From: Clostridiales bacterium
GTDB taxonomy: Bacteria > Bacillota > Clostridia > Oscillospirales > Oscillospiraceae
Length of the DNA: 7,721 nucleotides
Reading direction: 5' to 3'
Assembly (NCBI GenBank): GCA_019422005.1
Contig: JAHZEF010000045.1
Span: forward strand, 8,016-15,736
Positions within the stretch are counted from its first letter, which is position 1. Each line of letters starts with the position of its first letter. Below, piece after piece: positions 1 through 6,364 of the stretch. Position numbers and translations under genes: made by a program. The notes below the pieces were generated by a model that was not told the DNA's origin, ran no database searches, and saw nothing but the letters and a program-made list of their open reading frames with translations.

Positions 1-59
1 TCATAACTTATAAGGATAAAGTAAAATTCCCAGAAATATTTTGCAAAAAACAAGATTTA

Positions 60-87
60 TTTCCATCACTTTCTTAATAAAGATAAT
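60..87 (+). promoter_or_regulatory. Candidate sigma-A promoter of the ABC/URO-D operon
   Basis: A TTTCCA box at 60-65 (4 of 6 matches to TTGACA) is followed after 16 bp by GATAAT at 82-87 (5 of 6 matches to TATAAT). Transcription would start near 94, giving a leader of about 50 nt before the ATG at 146. The leader is very AT-rich, so chance matches are likely. An alternative -10 (TAAAAT, 22-27) has no visible -35 because it would lie at the window edge, and TATATT at 93-98 has only a poor -35. Confidence 0.35.
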
Positions 88-96
88 TATTTTATA

Positions 97-119
97 TTTA
101 ACAGGGATCACCTGTTAAA
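97..119. promoter_or_regulatory. Perfect 9-bp inverted repeat, candidate repressor operator
   Basis: The left arm TTTAACAGG (97-105) and right arm CCTGTTAAA (111-119) are exact reverse complements separated by five bases (GATCA). The site begins about 10 bp after the proposed -10 box, so a bound dimeric regulator would block initiation or early elongation. It ends 12 bp before the ribosome binding site of the binding-protein gene (GGGGGA, 132-137). It lacks the central CG typical of many LacI-family operators, so the regulator family cannot be named. As RNA it could also form a modest AU-rich hairpin, but no U-run follows and it would not be a good terminator. Confidence 0.5.
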
Positions 120-145
120 AAATTAAGAAACGGGGGAATACACAC

Positions 146-1225
146 ATGAAAAAACTGATCGCATTGCTACTCTGTCTGATTCTGGTCATCAGCATGGCGG
201 CCTGCGCCTCCGACACGCAGGATCCACAGCCGGAGGATCCTGCAGCCGATGCGCCTTCCGCACCTGACGAAACGCCCTCCGGCACGGAAAACGAACCGGA
301 GGACGCAGCAGACAAGCTGGTTTTCGGCTACGTCATCAGCGACATGAGCCATGAATGGTATCAGAACATCGCCAAAGGCGCCCGCATGCGCGCTGAGGAG
401 CTGGGAATCGAACTGAAAATCGCCGACGCGGCCATGGACGTCGCCACACAGGTCAATCAGATTGAAAACCTGCTGACCGAAGACGTGGACGTGCAGATCA
501 TCACGCCTGTGGACGTCAACGGCCTGGGCAGCATCATGGCCGACGCGGCCTCCTATGGAATCCCGGTCATCACCGAGTCCAACACAGTGGACGGCGCCGT
601 CACGATGGTCGGCATCGACAACATCACCGGCGGTAAAAAGGCCGGCCTGTGGTTTGCCGAGTACGCGGAGGAAAATCAGATCGATCCCAAAATCCTCGTC
701 GTGGGCGCGCCCTCTTTCCCGGACGCCCGCCAGCGCGTGGAAGGCTTCAAGGCCGGGATGGACGAGGCCGGGCTTTCCTATGAGGTGGTCGCCGAGGTGG
801 ACTGCAACGGCTCCAAGGAGACGGCCCTGATGGTCTGCCAGGACGCGCTGACCGCGCATCCCGAGGTCAACGTCATCTTCGGCATCAACGACAACGCGGC
901 CTCCGGCGGTATGGCCGCCTATAAGGAAGCCGGCCTGGACGAAAGCCTTCTGACAACCATTGGCTTCGGCTTCGAGGGCGCCGTCGGCCGCGAAGCGCTT
1001 CTGTCGGACAGCTCCTATAAAGCGGCAGTGGCCATGTTCCCGGATTTCACCGGCACCGCCCTCATCGACGCCGCCGTCAAGGTCGCCAACGGCGAAGAAA
1101 TTCCGGAACACTACGAAACCGCCACCGTCGTGATCACCCAGGAGAATTTCGATCAATTCTATACCAAGGACGGCGACTCCTACATTACCAATTTCGATGC
1201 GATCCGCGCCCTGATGGAACAGTAA
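146..1225 (+). CDS. ABC transporter substrate-binding lipoprotein, RbsB-like (periplasmic-binding-protein type 1 fold)
   Basis: This 359-residue lipoprotein should capture a small ligand outside the membrane and deliver it to the permease encoded next. Residues 1-20 are a lipoprotein signal: two lysines, a hydrophobic core, and a lipobox ending M-A-A-C with Cys20 as the lipidation site. Residues 21-56 form an acidic, Pro/Ala/Glu-rich tether. The type 1 binding fold starts near 58 (KLVFGYVISD) and runs to the end; typical landmarks are the G-I-P-V-I strand at 138-142, R-x-R-x-x-G-F at 195-201, N-D-N at 248-250 and G-F-x-F-E-G at 273-278. Compared with E. coli RbsB, the Asp-Arg pair that grips ribose appears as Glu144-Ser145, and the hinge Asp as Glu277, so the ligand is probably not ribose. 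The ATG follows GGGGGA with 8 nt spacing. It is the first gene of a five-gene operon and is separated from the second by a hairpin. Confidence 0.92.
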   Translation: MKKLIALLLCLILVISMAACASDTQDPQPEDPAADAPSAPDETPSGTENEPEDAADKLVFGYVISDMSHEWYQNIAKGARMRAEELGIELKIADAAMDVATQVNQIENLLTEDVDVQIITPVDVNGLGSIMADAASYGIPVITESNTVDGAVTMVGIDNITGGKKAGLWFAEYAEENQIDPKILVVGAPSFPDARQRVEGFKAGMDEAGLSYEVVAEVDCNGSKETALMVCQDALTAHPEVNVIFGINDNAASGGMAAYKEAGLDESLLTTIGFGFEGAVGREALLSDSSYKAAVAMFPDFTGTALIDAAVKVANGEEIPEHYETATVVITQENFDQFYTKDGDSYITNFDAIRALMEQ

Positions 1226-1236
1226 CCGGGGTCCTG

Positions 1237-1279
1237 TACCATGCAGCGGGGACGGTCTTCGGACCGCCCCCGCTTGGTA
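1237..1279 (+). promoter_or_regulatory. Intercistronic hairpin with TTCG loop between binding-protein and permease genes
   Basis: The arms at 1246-1257 and 1262-1273 pair at 11 of 12 positions (one A:C mismatch) around a TTCG tetraloop at 1258-1261, which is an exceptionally stable cap in RNA. An outer helix TACCA (1237-1241) with TGGTA (1275-1279) extends it. No T-run follows, so full termination is unlikely. The usual role of such a structure after a binding-protein gene is to protect the upstream mRNA from 3' exonucleases or to slow polymerase, so that more binding protein is made than permease and ATPase. This role is inferred from position. Confidence 0.7.
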
Positions 1280-1313
1280 TAGCCAGGCATTCTGACAGAA
1301 CAGGAGATAAGCT

Positions 1314-2315
1314 ATGAAACAAACTGACAAGCAAACTCAAAACACGCTTCTGAAGCGAATCGGGCAATCCGATATTCTGCTGCTGCTGGGCACGCTGGCC
1401 GTCCTCTGCGCCATTGTTTCCATCCTGACCCCCTCTTTCCTGACCCAGCGGAATATCATGAACACACTGCGCCAGGTCTCTCTGACCGCCATCTGCGGCT
1501 TCGGCATGACCATGGTAGTCCTTTTGGGGGAAATCGATCTGTCCGTCGGCTCTCAGCAGGCCGTGGCAGGCCTGACCTCCGTCGTCGTACTCAACGCCAC
1601 CGGCAGTATCGCGCTGGCGGTTCTGGCCGCGCTCGCCAGCGGCGTCATCGTCGGCGCCATCAACGGGCTTCTGGTCACAAAGCTGAAGCTCAACTCCCTG
1701 ATTGCCACGCTCGGCACCATGTCCATCTGGCGCGGCGCCTGCATGGTGGTCACCAGCGCAGTTTCCATCCAGTCGGAGTATCCTGAATTTCAGAATCTGG
1801 GAACCGGCTTTATGGGCCCGTTCCCCAACGCGTTCGTGATCGCCTTCCTGCTGTACCTGATCATCTACTATCTTTTGAACCATACCACCTTCGGCCGCCA
1901 GATCTACGCCATCGGCGGCAATGCCGAGGCGTCGCGCCTGTCCGGCCTGCCTGTGGAGCGTGTCAAGCTGACCGTCTACATTATGGAGGGCGTCTTAACC
2001 ATGCTGTCGGGCGTCCTGCTGGCCTCCCGCATGGCCTCCGCCCAGCCTACCGCCGGCGACGGCTTTGAAATGACCGTCATCTCTTCCGTGGTGCTCGGCG
2101 GCATTTCCATGGACGGCGGCGTGGGTTCCATCGCCGGCGCCCTGATCGGCATGCTGATTCTGGGCGTCCTGCAGAACGGCCTGACACTGCTGGACGTTTC
2201 CTCCTTCTGGCAGCAAATCACCCGCGGCCTGGTCATCATCCTCGCGGTCTACCTGGACTTTGTCCGCAAAAACAGCAACGCCAAAAAGCTGGTCAAAGAA
2301 CAGCAGCAGCAATAA
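1314..2315 (+). CDS. ABC transporter permease, RbsC-like (BPD_transp_2 family)
   Basis: This 333-residue integral membrane protein forms the translocation channel, presumably as a homodimer, of the importer encoded with its neighbours. Hydrophobic segments occur at about 20-40, 55-72, 80-120 (probably two), 128-150, 172-190, 220-237, 252-290 (probably two) and 300-316, matching the 8-10 spans of this family. Two family hallmarks are visible: G-E-I-D-L-S-V-G-S at 72-80 (the usual form is GGIDLSVGS) and the cytoplasmic coupling region G-G-N-x-E-A-S-R-L-S-G at 201-211, which docks on the ATPase. The length is normal for RbsC. The ATG follows AGGAG (1302-1306) with 7 nt spacing. The C-terminus is basic and ends in four glutamines. 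The permease is a single gene, so no second permease partner is needed. Confidence 0.93.
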   Translation: MKQTDKQTQNTLLKRIGQSDILLLLGTLAVLCAIVSILTPSFLTQRNIMNTLRQVSLTAICGFGMTMVVLLGEIDLSVGSQQAVAGLTSVVVLNATGSIALAVLAALASGVIVGAINGLLVTKLKLNSLIATLGTMSIWRGACMVVTSAVSIQSEYPEFQNLGTGFMGPFPNAFVIAFLLYLIIYYLLNHTTFGRQIYAIGGNAEASRLSGLPVERVKLTVYIMEGVLTMLSGVLLASRMASAQPTAGDGFEMTVISSVVLGGISMDGGVGSIAGALIGMLILGVLQNGLTLLDVSSFWQQITRGLVIILAVYLDFVRKNSNAKKLVKEQQQQ

Positions 2316-2329
2316 GGAGGTGCAGCCTT

Positions 2330-3814
2330 TTGGAACGTACACCGATTATCGAGATCCGCGGCGTGCACAAATTCTTCCCCGGCGTCCACGCGCTCAAGGG
2401 CGTGGATCTGACGCTGTATCCCGGTGAGGTTCACGCGCTGGTGGGTGAAAACGGAGCCGGGAAATCCACGCTGATCAAGATCATCTCCGGCGTATACGAT
2501 TACTCGAAGGGAGAATACCGCGTCAACGGCAGGCCCTCCGCCATCCGAACGCCGGCCGACGCCATCAACCAGGGTATCAGCGTCATCTATCAGGAGCTGA
2601 ATCTGGTCCCCTGCCTCTCCATCTCGGAAAATGTGTTTTTCGGCCGGCTTCCCGCCCGGCAGGGCCGTATTCAGTGGAAGCAGCTCCATGAAGAGACCGC
2701 CAAATATCTGAACATGGTGGGCCTGCACGTCGATCCGCGCATGAAGCTCCAATATCTGAGCGTGGCCCAGCAGCAGCTGGTGGAAATCGCCAAGTCCGTT
2801 TCCCTGCATGCAAAGGTGATCATCATGGACGAGCCGACTTCGGCGCTGAGCCCGAAGGAAATTGACAGCCTGTTTCAGGTGATCGCCCGCCTCCGGGAGC
2901 AGGGCGTTGCCATCCTCTACGTTTCGCACAAGCTGGAGGAAATCTTTGCGATATCCGACCGGATCTCCATCTTCCGCGACGGCGCCAGCGTCGGCCTGGT
3001 CTCCACCGGGGAGATCGACCAGAAGACGCTGATCGAACGAATGGTGGGGCGGAAAATGAGCGACATGTTCCCGGTGAAAACCGCCCGCATCGGAGAAAAA
3101 ATCCTGGAAGTCCACCAGATGTCCAGCGAAAAAGTCCACGACCTCTCCTTCTATGTCCGCAGCGGCGAGATTGTGGGATTCTCAGGCCTGATGGGGGCGG
3201 GACGAACCGAAATGACCCGGGCCCTGTTCGGCATGGATCGCCGCACTTCCGGCACCGTAACGCTGGCCGGAAAGCAGCTGCCCAATTTCAACCCGGTCGC
3301 CGCCTGCAGCGCAGGCATGGGCTATGTGGTGGAAAACCGCAAGGATTTCGGCATCCTTCCGAATCTGAGCGTCCGGAAAAACATGACCATCGCCTCTCTG
3401 CGGCAGATCGCCAAAGGCCTGCACATTCTCAGCGGCAAGGAAACCAGGGACGTCTCAGAAATGATCAGCCGCCTGAAGGTCAAAACGCCTACCATGGAAC
3501 AGCTGATCTCCAAGCTGTCCGGAGGCAATCAGCAGAAGGTTCTGCTGGCCCGCTGGCTGATCCGGGAAAATCTGAAGCTGCTGATCATCGATGAACCCAC
3601 CCGCGGCATCGACGTGGGCGCCAAATCCGAAATCTACAGCCTGATGAGCCAGCTGGCGTCGGAAGGCCTGGCCATTCTGATGGTCTCCTCCGAGCTTCCG
3701 GAAATCCTCGGGATGTGCGACCGGATCTATGTCATGAAGGACAGCCGGATCACAGGCGAATTCCACCGGGCGGACGCCTCGGAAACCGTGCTCCTGGAAA
3801 AGGCCATCCACTGA
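2330..3814 (+). CDS. ABC transporter ATP-binding protein, RbsA/MglA-like with two nucleotide-binding domains
   Basis: This 494-residue cytoplasmic protein supplies ATP hydrolysis for the importer, with two fused ABC domains as expected for carbohydrate-uptake class 2 transporters. Domain 1 has Walker A G-E-N-G-A-G-K-S-T (39-47), Q-loop Gln88, a signature in the variant form L-S-V-A-Q-Q-Q (143-149), Walker B ending D-E-P-T with catalytic Glu168, and switch His200. Domain 2 has a degenerate Walker A G-L-M-G-A-G-R-T-E (286-294, Arg292 replacing the usual Lys), a strong signature L-S-G-G-N-Q-Q-K (396-403), Walker B with Glu422, and Ser454 where the switch His would be. This asymmetry, one fully competent and one altered site, is normal for RbsA relatives. 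The start is TTG: AAGGAGG (2314-2320) lies 9 nt upstream, the RbsA-like N-terminus begins immediately, and no ATG lies nearby in frame. Confidence 0.93.
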   Translation: MERTPIIEIRGVHKFFPGVHALKGVDLTLYPGEVHALVGENGAGKSTLIKIISGVYDYSKGEYRVNGRPSAIRTPADAINQGISVIYQELNLVPCLSISENVFFGRLPARQGRIQWKQLHEETAKYLNMVGLHVDPRMKLQYLSVAQQQLVEIAKSVSLHAKVIIMDEPTSALSPKEIDSLFQVIARLREQGVAILYVSHKLEEIFAISDRISIFRDGASVGLVSTGEIDQKTLIERMVGRKMSDMFPVKTARIGEKILEVHQMSSEKVHDLSFYVRSGEIVGFSGLMGAGRTEMTRALFGMDRRTSGTVTLAGKQLPNFNPVAACSAGMGYVVENRKDFGILPNLSVRKNMTIASLRQIAKGLHILSGKETRDVSEMISRLKVKTPTMEQLISKLSGGNQQKVLLARWLIRENLKLLIIDEPTRGIDVGAKSEIYSLMSQLASEGLAILMVSSELPEILGMCDRIYVMKDSRITGEFHRADASETVLLEKAIH

Positions 3815-3843
3815 CATCGGCATGCCTGGGAGGGATTTTTCAG

Positions 3844-4929
3844 ATGAAACACCGTGAACTCATTGAAGCGACCATCCGCCGCGCCGGGCACGGCGGCGCC
3901 AGCGGCTTTTGGGTCGGCCATCCCGCCGCGGAAACAAAGTCCATTTACAGCGAAGCCCTGGGGCTGGGCGGGCTGCGGCAGGAGGCCCGGGTGAAGGGCT
4001 CCATACTGCTGTCGGACAACTGCGACAGCCGGGAAATTGAATTTCAGGAGGCCATCGGTTCCGATCTGGTCTGGGTTTCCCCGGAGCTGGATCCCACCGC
4101 CTGGAAGCATCCCGGCGGCAGGCCCATGTGGGACTGCTTCGACCATAACCGCGCCAGCCTCTGCGACGCCGGCGTCTTTGCGGAATGTGAGGACGTGGCC
4201 GAGGTGGAAGCCTTTGCATGGCCGGATCCCGCCTATCTGGATTTTTCCTCCACCGTGGAAAATACCCGGATTGCGTATGAAAAAGGCCTTGCCGTGTTCG
4301 GCGGCATGTGGTGCCCGTTCTTTCATATTCTCAGCGACTTTTTCGGGATGGAAAACTATTTTGTAAAAATGTATACGCATCCCGAGGTTGTACATGCGGT
4401 CACCCGCCGCGTGGTGGATTTTCTGGTCAGCGCCAATACCGCCCTGCTGCGGCAGACGGCCCCGTACCTGTCCGCAGGCTTCTTCGGCAATGATCTGGGC
4501 ACACAGATCAGCATGATGGTCAGCCTGGATTGCTTTGACGAATTCATTCTCCCCTCCATTCGCCGGATTGCGGACACCATCCGGCAGGCGGGCCTGCCGG
4601 TGGCGTTTCACTCCTGCGGTGCCATCGAGCCGCTCATCCCGCGGCTGATTGACGCAGGCGTGGAGCTTCTCCATCCCCTGCAGGCCCGGGCCCGCGGCAT
4701 GGACGCCGAAACACTGGCGTCCAGATACCGCGGCAGGCTCATATTCATGGGAGGCGTCGATACCCAGCAGCTTCTGCCGTTCGGCACGCCCGAACAGGTC
4801 CGCGCGGAGGTGCTCCGGCTGCGCGGCATCTTTGGGGACGACTTCATCGTATCGCCCAGCCATGAGGCGCTGCTGCCGAACGTACCTTTTGAAAATGCCG
4901 CGGCCATGAGCAGGGCCGCAAAAGAATAA
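3844..4929 (+). CDS. URO-D superfamily protein, putative methyltransferase (MtaA/CmuA-like fold), not HemE
   Basis: This 361-residue soluble protein has the TIM-barrel signature of the uroporphyrinogen decarboxylase superfamily. Members either decarboxylate uroporphyrinogen III (HemE) or move methyl groups between corrinoid proteins and acceptors such as coenzyme M. Visible motifs are G-N-D-L-G-T-Q (215-221), F-H-S-C-G (255-259), a late-barrel L-H-P-L-Q plus G-M-D (276-287), G-G-V-D-T (303-307) and S-P-S-H-E (337-341). The H-x-C pair (256, 258) matches zinc ligands of MtaA-type methyltransferases; where those carry a third ligand Cys this protein has His340. The HemE R-Q-A-G-R motif near the N-terminus is missing, arguing against a haem role. 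The frame is open back to an ATG at 3715 inside the ATPase gene, but the ATG at 3844 is preferred: GGGAGGG (3828-3834) lies 9 nt before it and the protein then begins like its family. Substrate unknown. Confidence 0.85.
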   Translation: MKHRELIEATIRRAGHGGASGFWVGHPAAETKSIYSEALGLGGLRQEARVKGSILLSDNCDSREIEFQEAIGSDLVWVSPELDPTAWKHPGGRPMWDCFDHNRASLCDAGVFAECEDVAEVEAFAWPDPAYLDFSSTVENTRIAYEKGLAVFGGMWCPFFHILSDFFGMENYFVKMYTHPEVVHAVTRRVVDFLVSANTALLRQTAPYLSAGFFGNDLGTQISMMVSLDCFDEFILPSIRRIADTIRQAGLPVAFHSCGAIEPLIPRLIDAGVELLHPLQARARGMDAETLASRYRGRLIFMGGVDTQQLLPFGTPEQVRAEVLRLRGIFGDDFIVSPSHEALLPNVPFENAAAMSRAAKE

Positions 4930-4956
4930 TCAAAGCCCACGAGGAGGATCATAATT

Positions 4957-6186
4957 GTGAATCAGGACTACCGCGTACTTCGGGAACTCGGCAGGCAGGT
5001 TGCGGAAATCGCCGCGCTTCCGATCCAGCAGGAAAAAAAGGATCTCTGGACGGCCAATAACGATCTGCACCCCATACGTCCGATGGTATACATCGATCAG
5101 CTGCCCTGGCATGAACTGAACACCACGGAAGAAATGCAGCTCGCCTGCGAGGATCCGTTTCTGCAGACCTTGGAACACAGCCTGCGCGCGCTTTTATACC
5201 GCTGGCGGCATTTCCCCTGCGATATGGTGGTGGAAAACCGGTTGGATCTGCCCATGACCGTCCAGGGCCTGGACTACGGCATTCACATCCGGGAGGAAAT
5301 CCGGCAGACCGACGCTGAAAATGATATCGTCTCGCATAAATACGAGGATCAGCTGTCAAATGAGGATGGGCTGAACGCGCTGCACCCTGACCGCATCACA
5401 GTCGACCGCGCCCTGGACGCCCGGCATCTGGACGTCTGCAGCGAGATTTTCGACGGTATCCTGCCGGTCCGGCTGTCCGGCGTCCAGATACACGCCGGCC
5501 TCTGGGACCGGATCGCGCAGATGCGGCCTGCAGAAAGCATTCTGTGGGATATCGCAGACCGGCCGGAATTCATTGAGCGGATTGTGCAAAAATTTGTCGA
5601 ACTGACCAATGCTGCCATTGACCAGTGCGAAGAACTGGGGCTCCTGGATCCGCAGCTGCAGTATGTCCACTGCACCGGCGCTTACACAGACCAGCTTCCC
5701 ACCGACGGCATGGAGGACGGACGGGCCAAAGCCCGCAATGTCTGGGCCTTCGGCATGGCGCAGCTGCTCTCCACCGTCTCGCCGGCCATGCATGAGGAAT
5801 TCGAGATCGATCTGGTCCGCCCGCTCTACGAGCGCTTCGGGCTTCTCTACTACGGCTGCTGCGAGCCGCTGCAGGACAAAATCGACATCATCCGCAAGAT
5901 CCGCAACGTGCGCAAAATTTCTGTCAGCCCCTGGGCCGGAATTGAGAAATCCGCAGATCAGATCGCCGGAGACTATGTGTTTTCCTGCAAAAGCAATCCC
6001 GCTTTTATCTGCGCCGGCGACTTCAGCGAGGACAGCATCCGCAAGCAGCTTTCAGCCGCCAGGGAGGCCTGCCTTCGCACCGGGACCCCGCTGGAAATCA
6101 TCCTGAAAGACGTCAGTTCCCTGCGCGGGCATTTGGATTATGTCGACCGCTGGGAGCGGATTGCCATGGAATATGCGCTGAAGTGA
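4957..6186 (+). CDS. Second URO-D/methionine-synthase-like superfamily protein, function unknown
   Basis: This 409-residue soluble protein resembles the group often named uroporphyrinogen decarboxylase / cobalamin-independent methionine synthase family in gut Clostridia. No enzymatic activity is established for that group as far as I know. It is only remotely similar to the preceding gene product. Likely conserved landmarks are W-H-E-L (51-54), V-V-E-N-R (91-95), H-A-G-L-W-D (179-184), H-C-T-G (238-241), the cysteine motif Y-Y-G-C-C-E-P-L (298-305), K-I-S-V-S-P-W (320-326) and G-D-Y-V-F-S (338-343). Cys301, Cys302, Glu303, His238 and Cys239 are plausible metal or substrate ligands by analogy with MetE-type zinc sites, but that is inference. 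No signal peptide or membrane span is seen. The start is GTG with GAGGAGG (4941-4947) 9 nt upstream. It is the last gene of the operon, with a hairpin beginning about 20 nt after its stop. Confidence 0.8.
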   Translation: MNQDYRVLRELGRQVAEIAALPIQQEKKDLWTANNDLHPIRPMVYIDQLPWHELNTTEEMQLACEDPFLQTLEHSLRALLYRWRHFPCDMVVENRLDLPMTVQGLDYGIHIREEIRQTDAENDIVSHKYEDQLSNEDGLNALHPDRITVDRALDARHLDVCSEIFDGILPVRLSGVQIHAGLWDRIAQMRPAESILWDIADRPEFIERIVQKFVELTNAAIDQCEELGLLDPQLQYVHCTGAYTDQLPTDGMEDGRAKARNVWAFGMAQLLSTVSPAMHEEFEIDLVRPLYERFGLLYYGCCEPLQDKIDIIRKIRNVRKISVSPWAGIEKSADQIAGDYVFSCKSNPAFICAGDFSEDSIRKQLSAAREACLRTGTPLEIILKDVSSLRGHLDYVDRWERIAMEYALK

Positions 6187-6204
6187 GAAGCATACCGCCG
6201 TCCA

Positions 6205-6234
6205 GGCCCGCCGGAATTCCGATTCCGGCGGGCT
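6205..6234 (+). terminator. Hairpin after the ABC/URO-D operon, candidate terminator
   Basis: A 12-bp perfect GC-rich stem (arms 6206-6217 and 6222-6233) with a four-base loop TCCG, extendable by one G:U pair, begins about 20 nt after the TGA at 6184-6186. The stem is terminator-like, but it is followed by CTGTTCGG rather than a T-run, so intrinsic termination may be inefficient. A competing short hairpin, GGCTG (6231-6235) with CAGCC (6241-6245), uses part of its right arm. A C-rich, G-poor stretch at 6244-6268 follows and could favour Rho, but this is speculative. The structure may serve mainly as a 3'-end stabiliser. Confidence 0.55.
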
Positions 6235-6292
6235 GTTCGGCAGCCGCCTCCTCCCCCCTCGCTTCCCGGCGCCGGGGACGGCACTTTGCAGG

Positions 6293-6323
6293 AAAAGCGC
6301 CCGGACACAGTGTGTCCGGGCGC
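6293..6323 (-). terminator. Intrinsic terminator of the minus-strand OPT/PqqD operon
   Basis: A perfect 12-bp GC-rich stem, with arms at 6297-6308 and 6312-6323 and a three-base loop, lies about 41 nt beyond the stop of the last minus-strand gene (6365-6367). Read on the minus strand it is followed directly by TTTT (6296-6293), the classic arrangement for Rho-independent termination, although the T-run is short. On the plus strand nothing T-rich follows, so it works best for the minus-strand unit and separates the two convergent operons. Confidence 0.75.
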
Positions 6324-6364
6324 AGAACGTTCCGAAACCGCAGGGCCGGAGCGGCTTCGCGCAT

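Noticed and set aside
34..48. AT-rich palindromes AAATATTT (34-41) and TTTTGCAAAA (39-48) as a second operator or cre site
   Set aside because: Short AT palindromes are expected by chance in such AT-rich DNA, and the sequence does not fit the cre pattern with its central CG.
167..1330. 387-codon open frame on the minus strand across the binding-protein gene
   Set aside because: It lies antisense to a clearly recognisable gene, its translation is rich in H, G, D and Q without any family motif, and GC-rich third positions commonly open such shadow frames.
2297..2315. CAG-type short repeat at the end of the permease gene (four glutamines)
   Set aside because: It is too short to be a meaningful repeat; probably a soluble tail of low complexity.
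3185..3215. Altered Walker A (Lys to Arg) in the second ATPase domain as a sign of gene decay
   Set aside because: A degenerate second nucleotide site is normal in RbsA/MglA-type double ATPases, and the rest of the domain is intact.
3715..3843. Upstream ATG extending the first URO-D gene by 43 codons into the ATPase gene
   Set aside because: It would overlap the ATPase end by 100 bases with no family-like sequence. The ATG at 3844 has a good ribosome binding site and begins where the family does.
3727..4863. 378-codon minus-strand open frame across the first URO-D gene
   Set aside because: It is a shadow of the real gene: no recognisable motif, and it is antisense to conserved URO-D motifs.
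3844..4929. Assignment as HemE (haem biosynthesis)
   Set aside because: The N-terminal R-Q-A-G-R motif is missing, and the gene sits in a transporter operon without haem genes.
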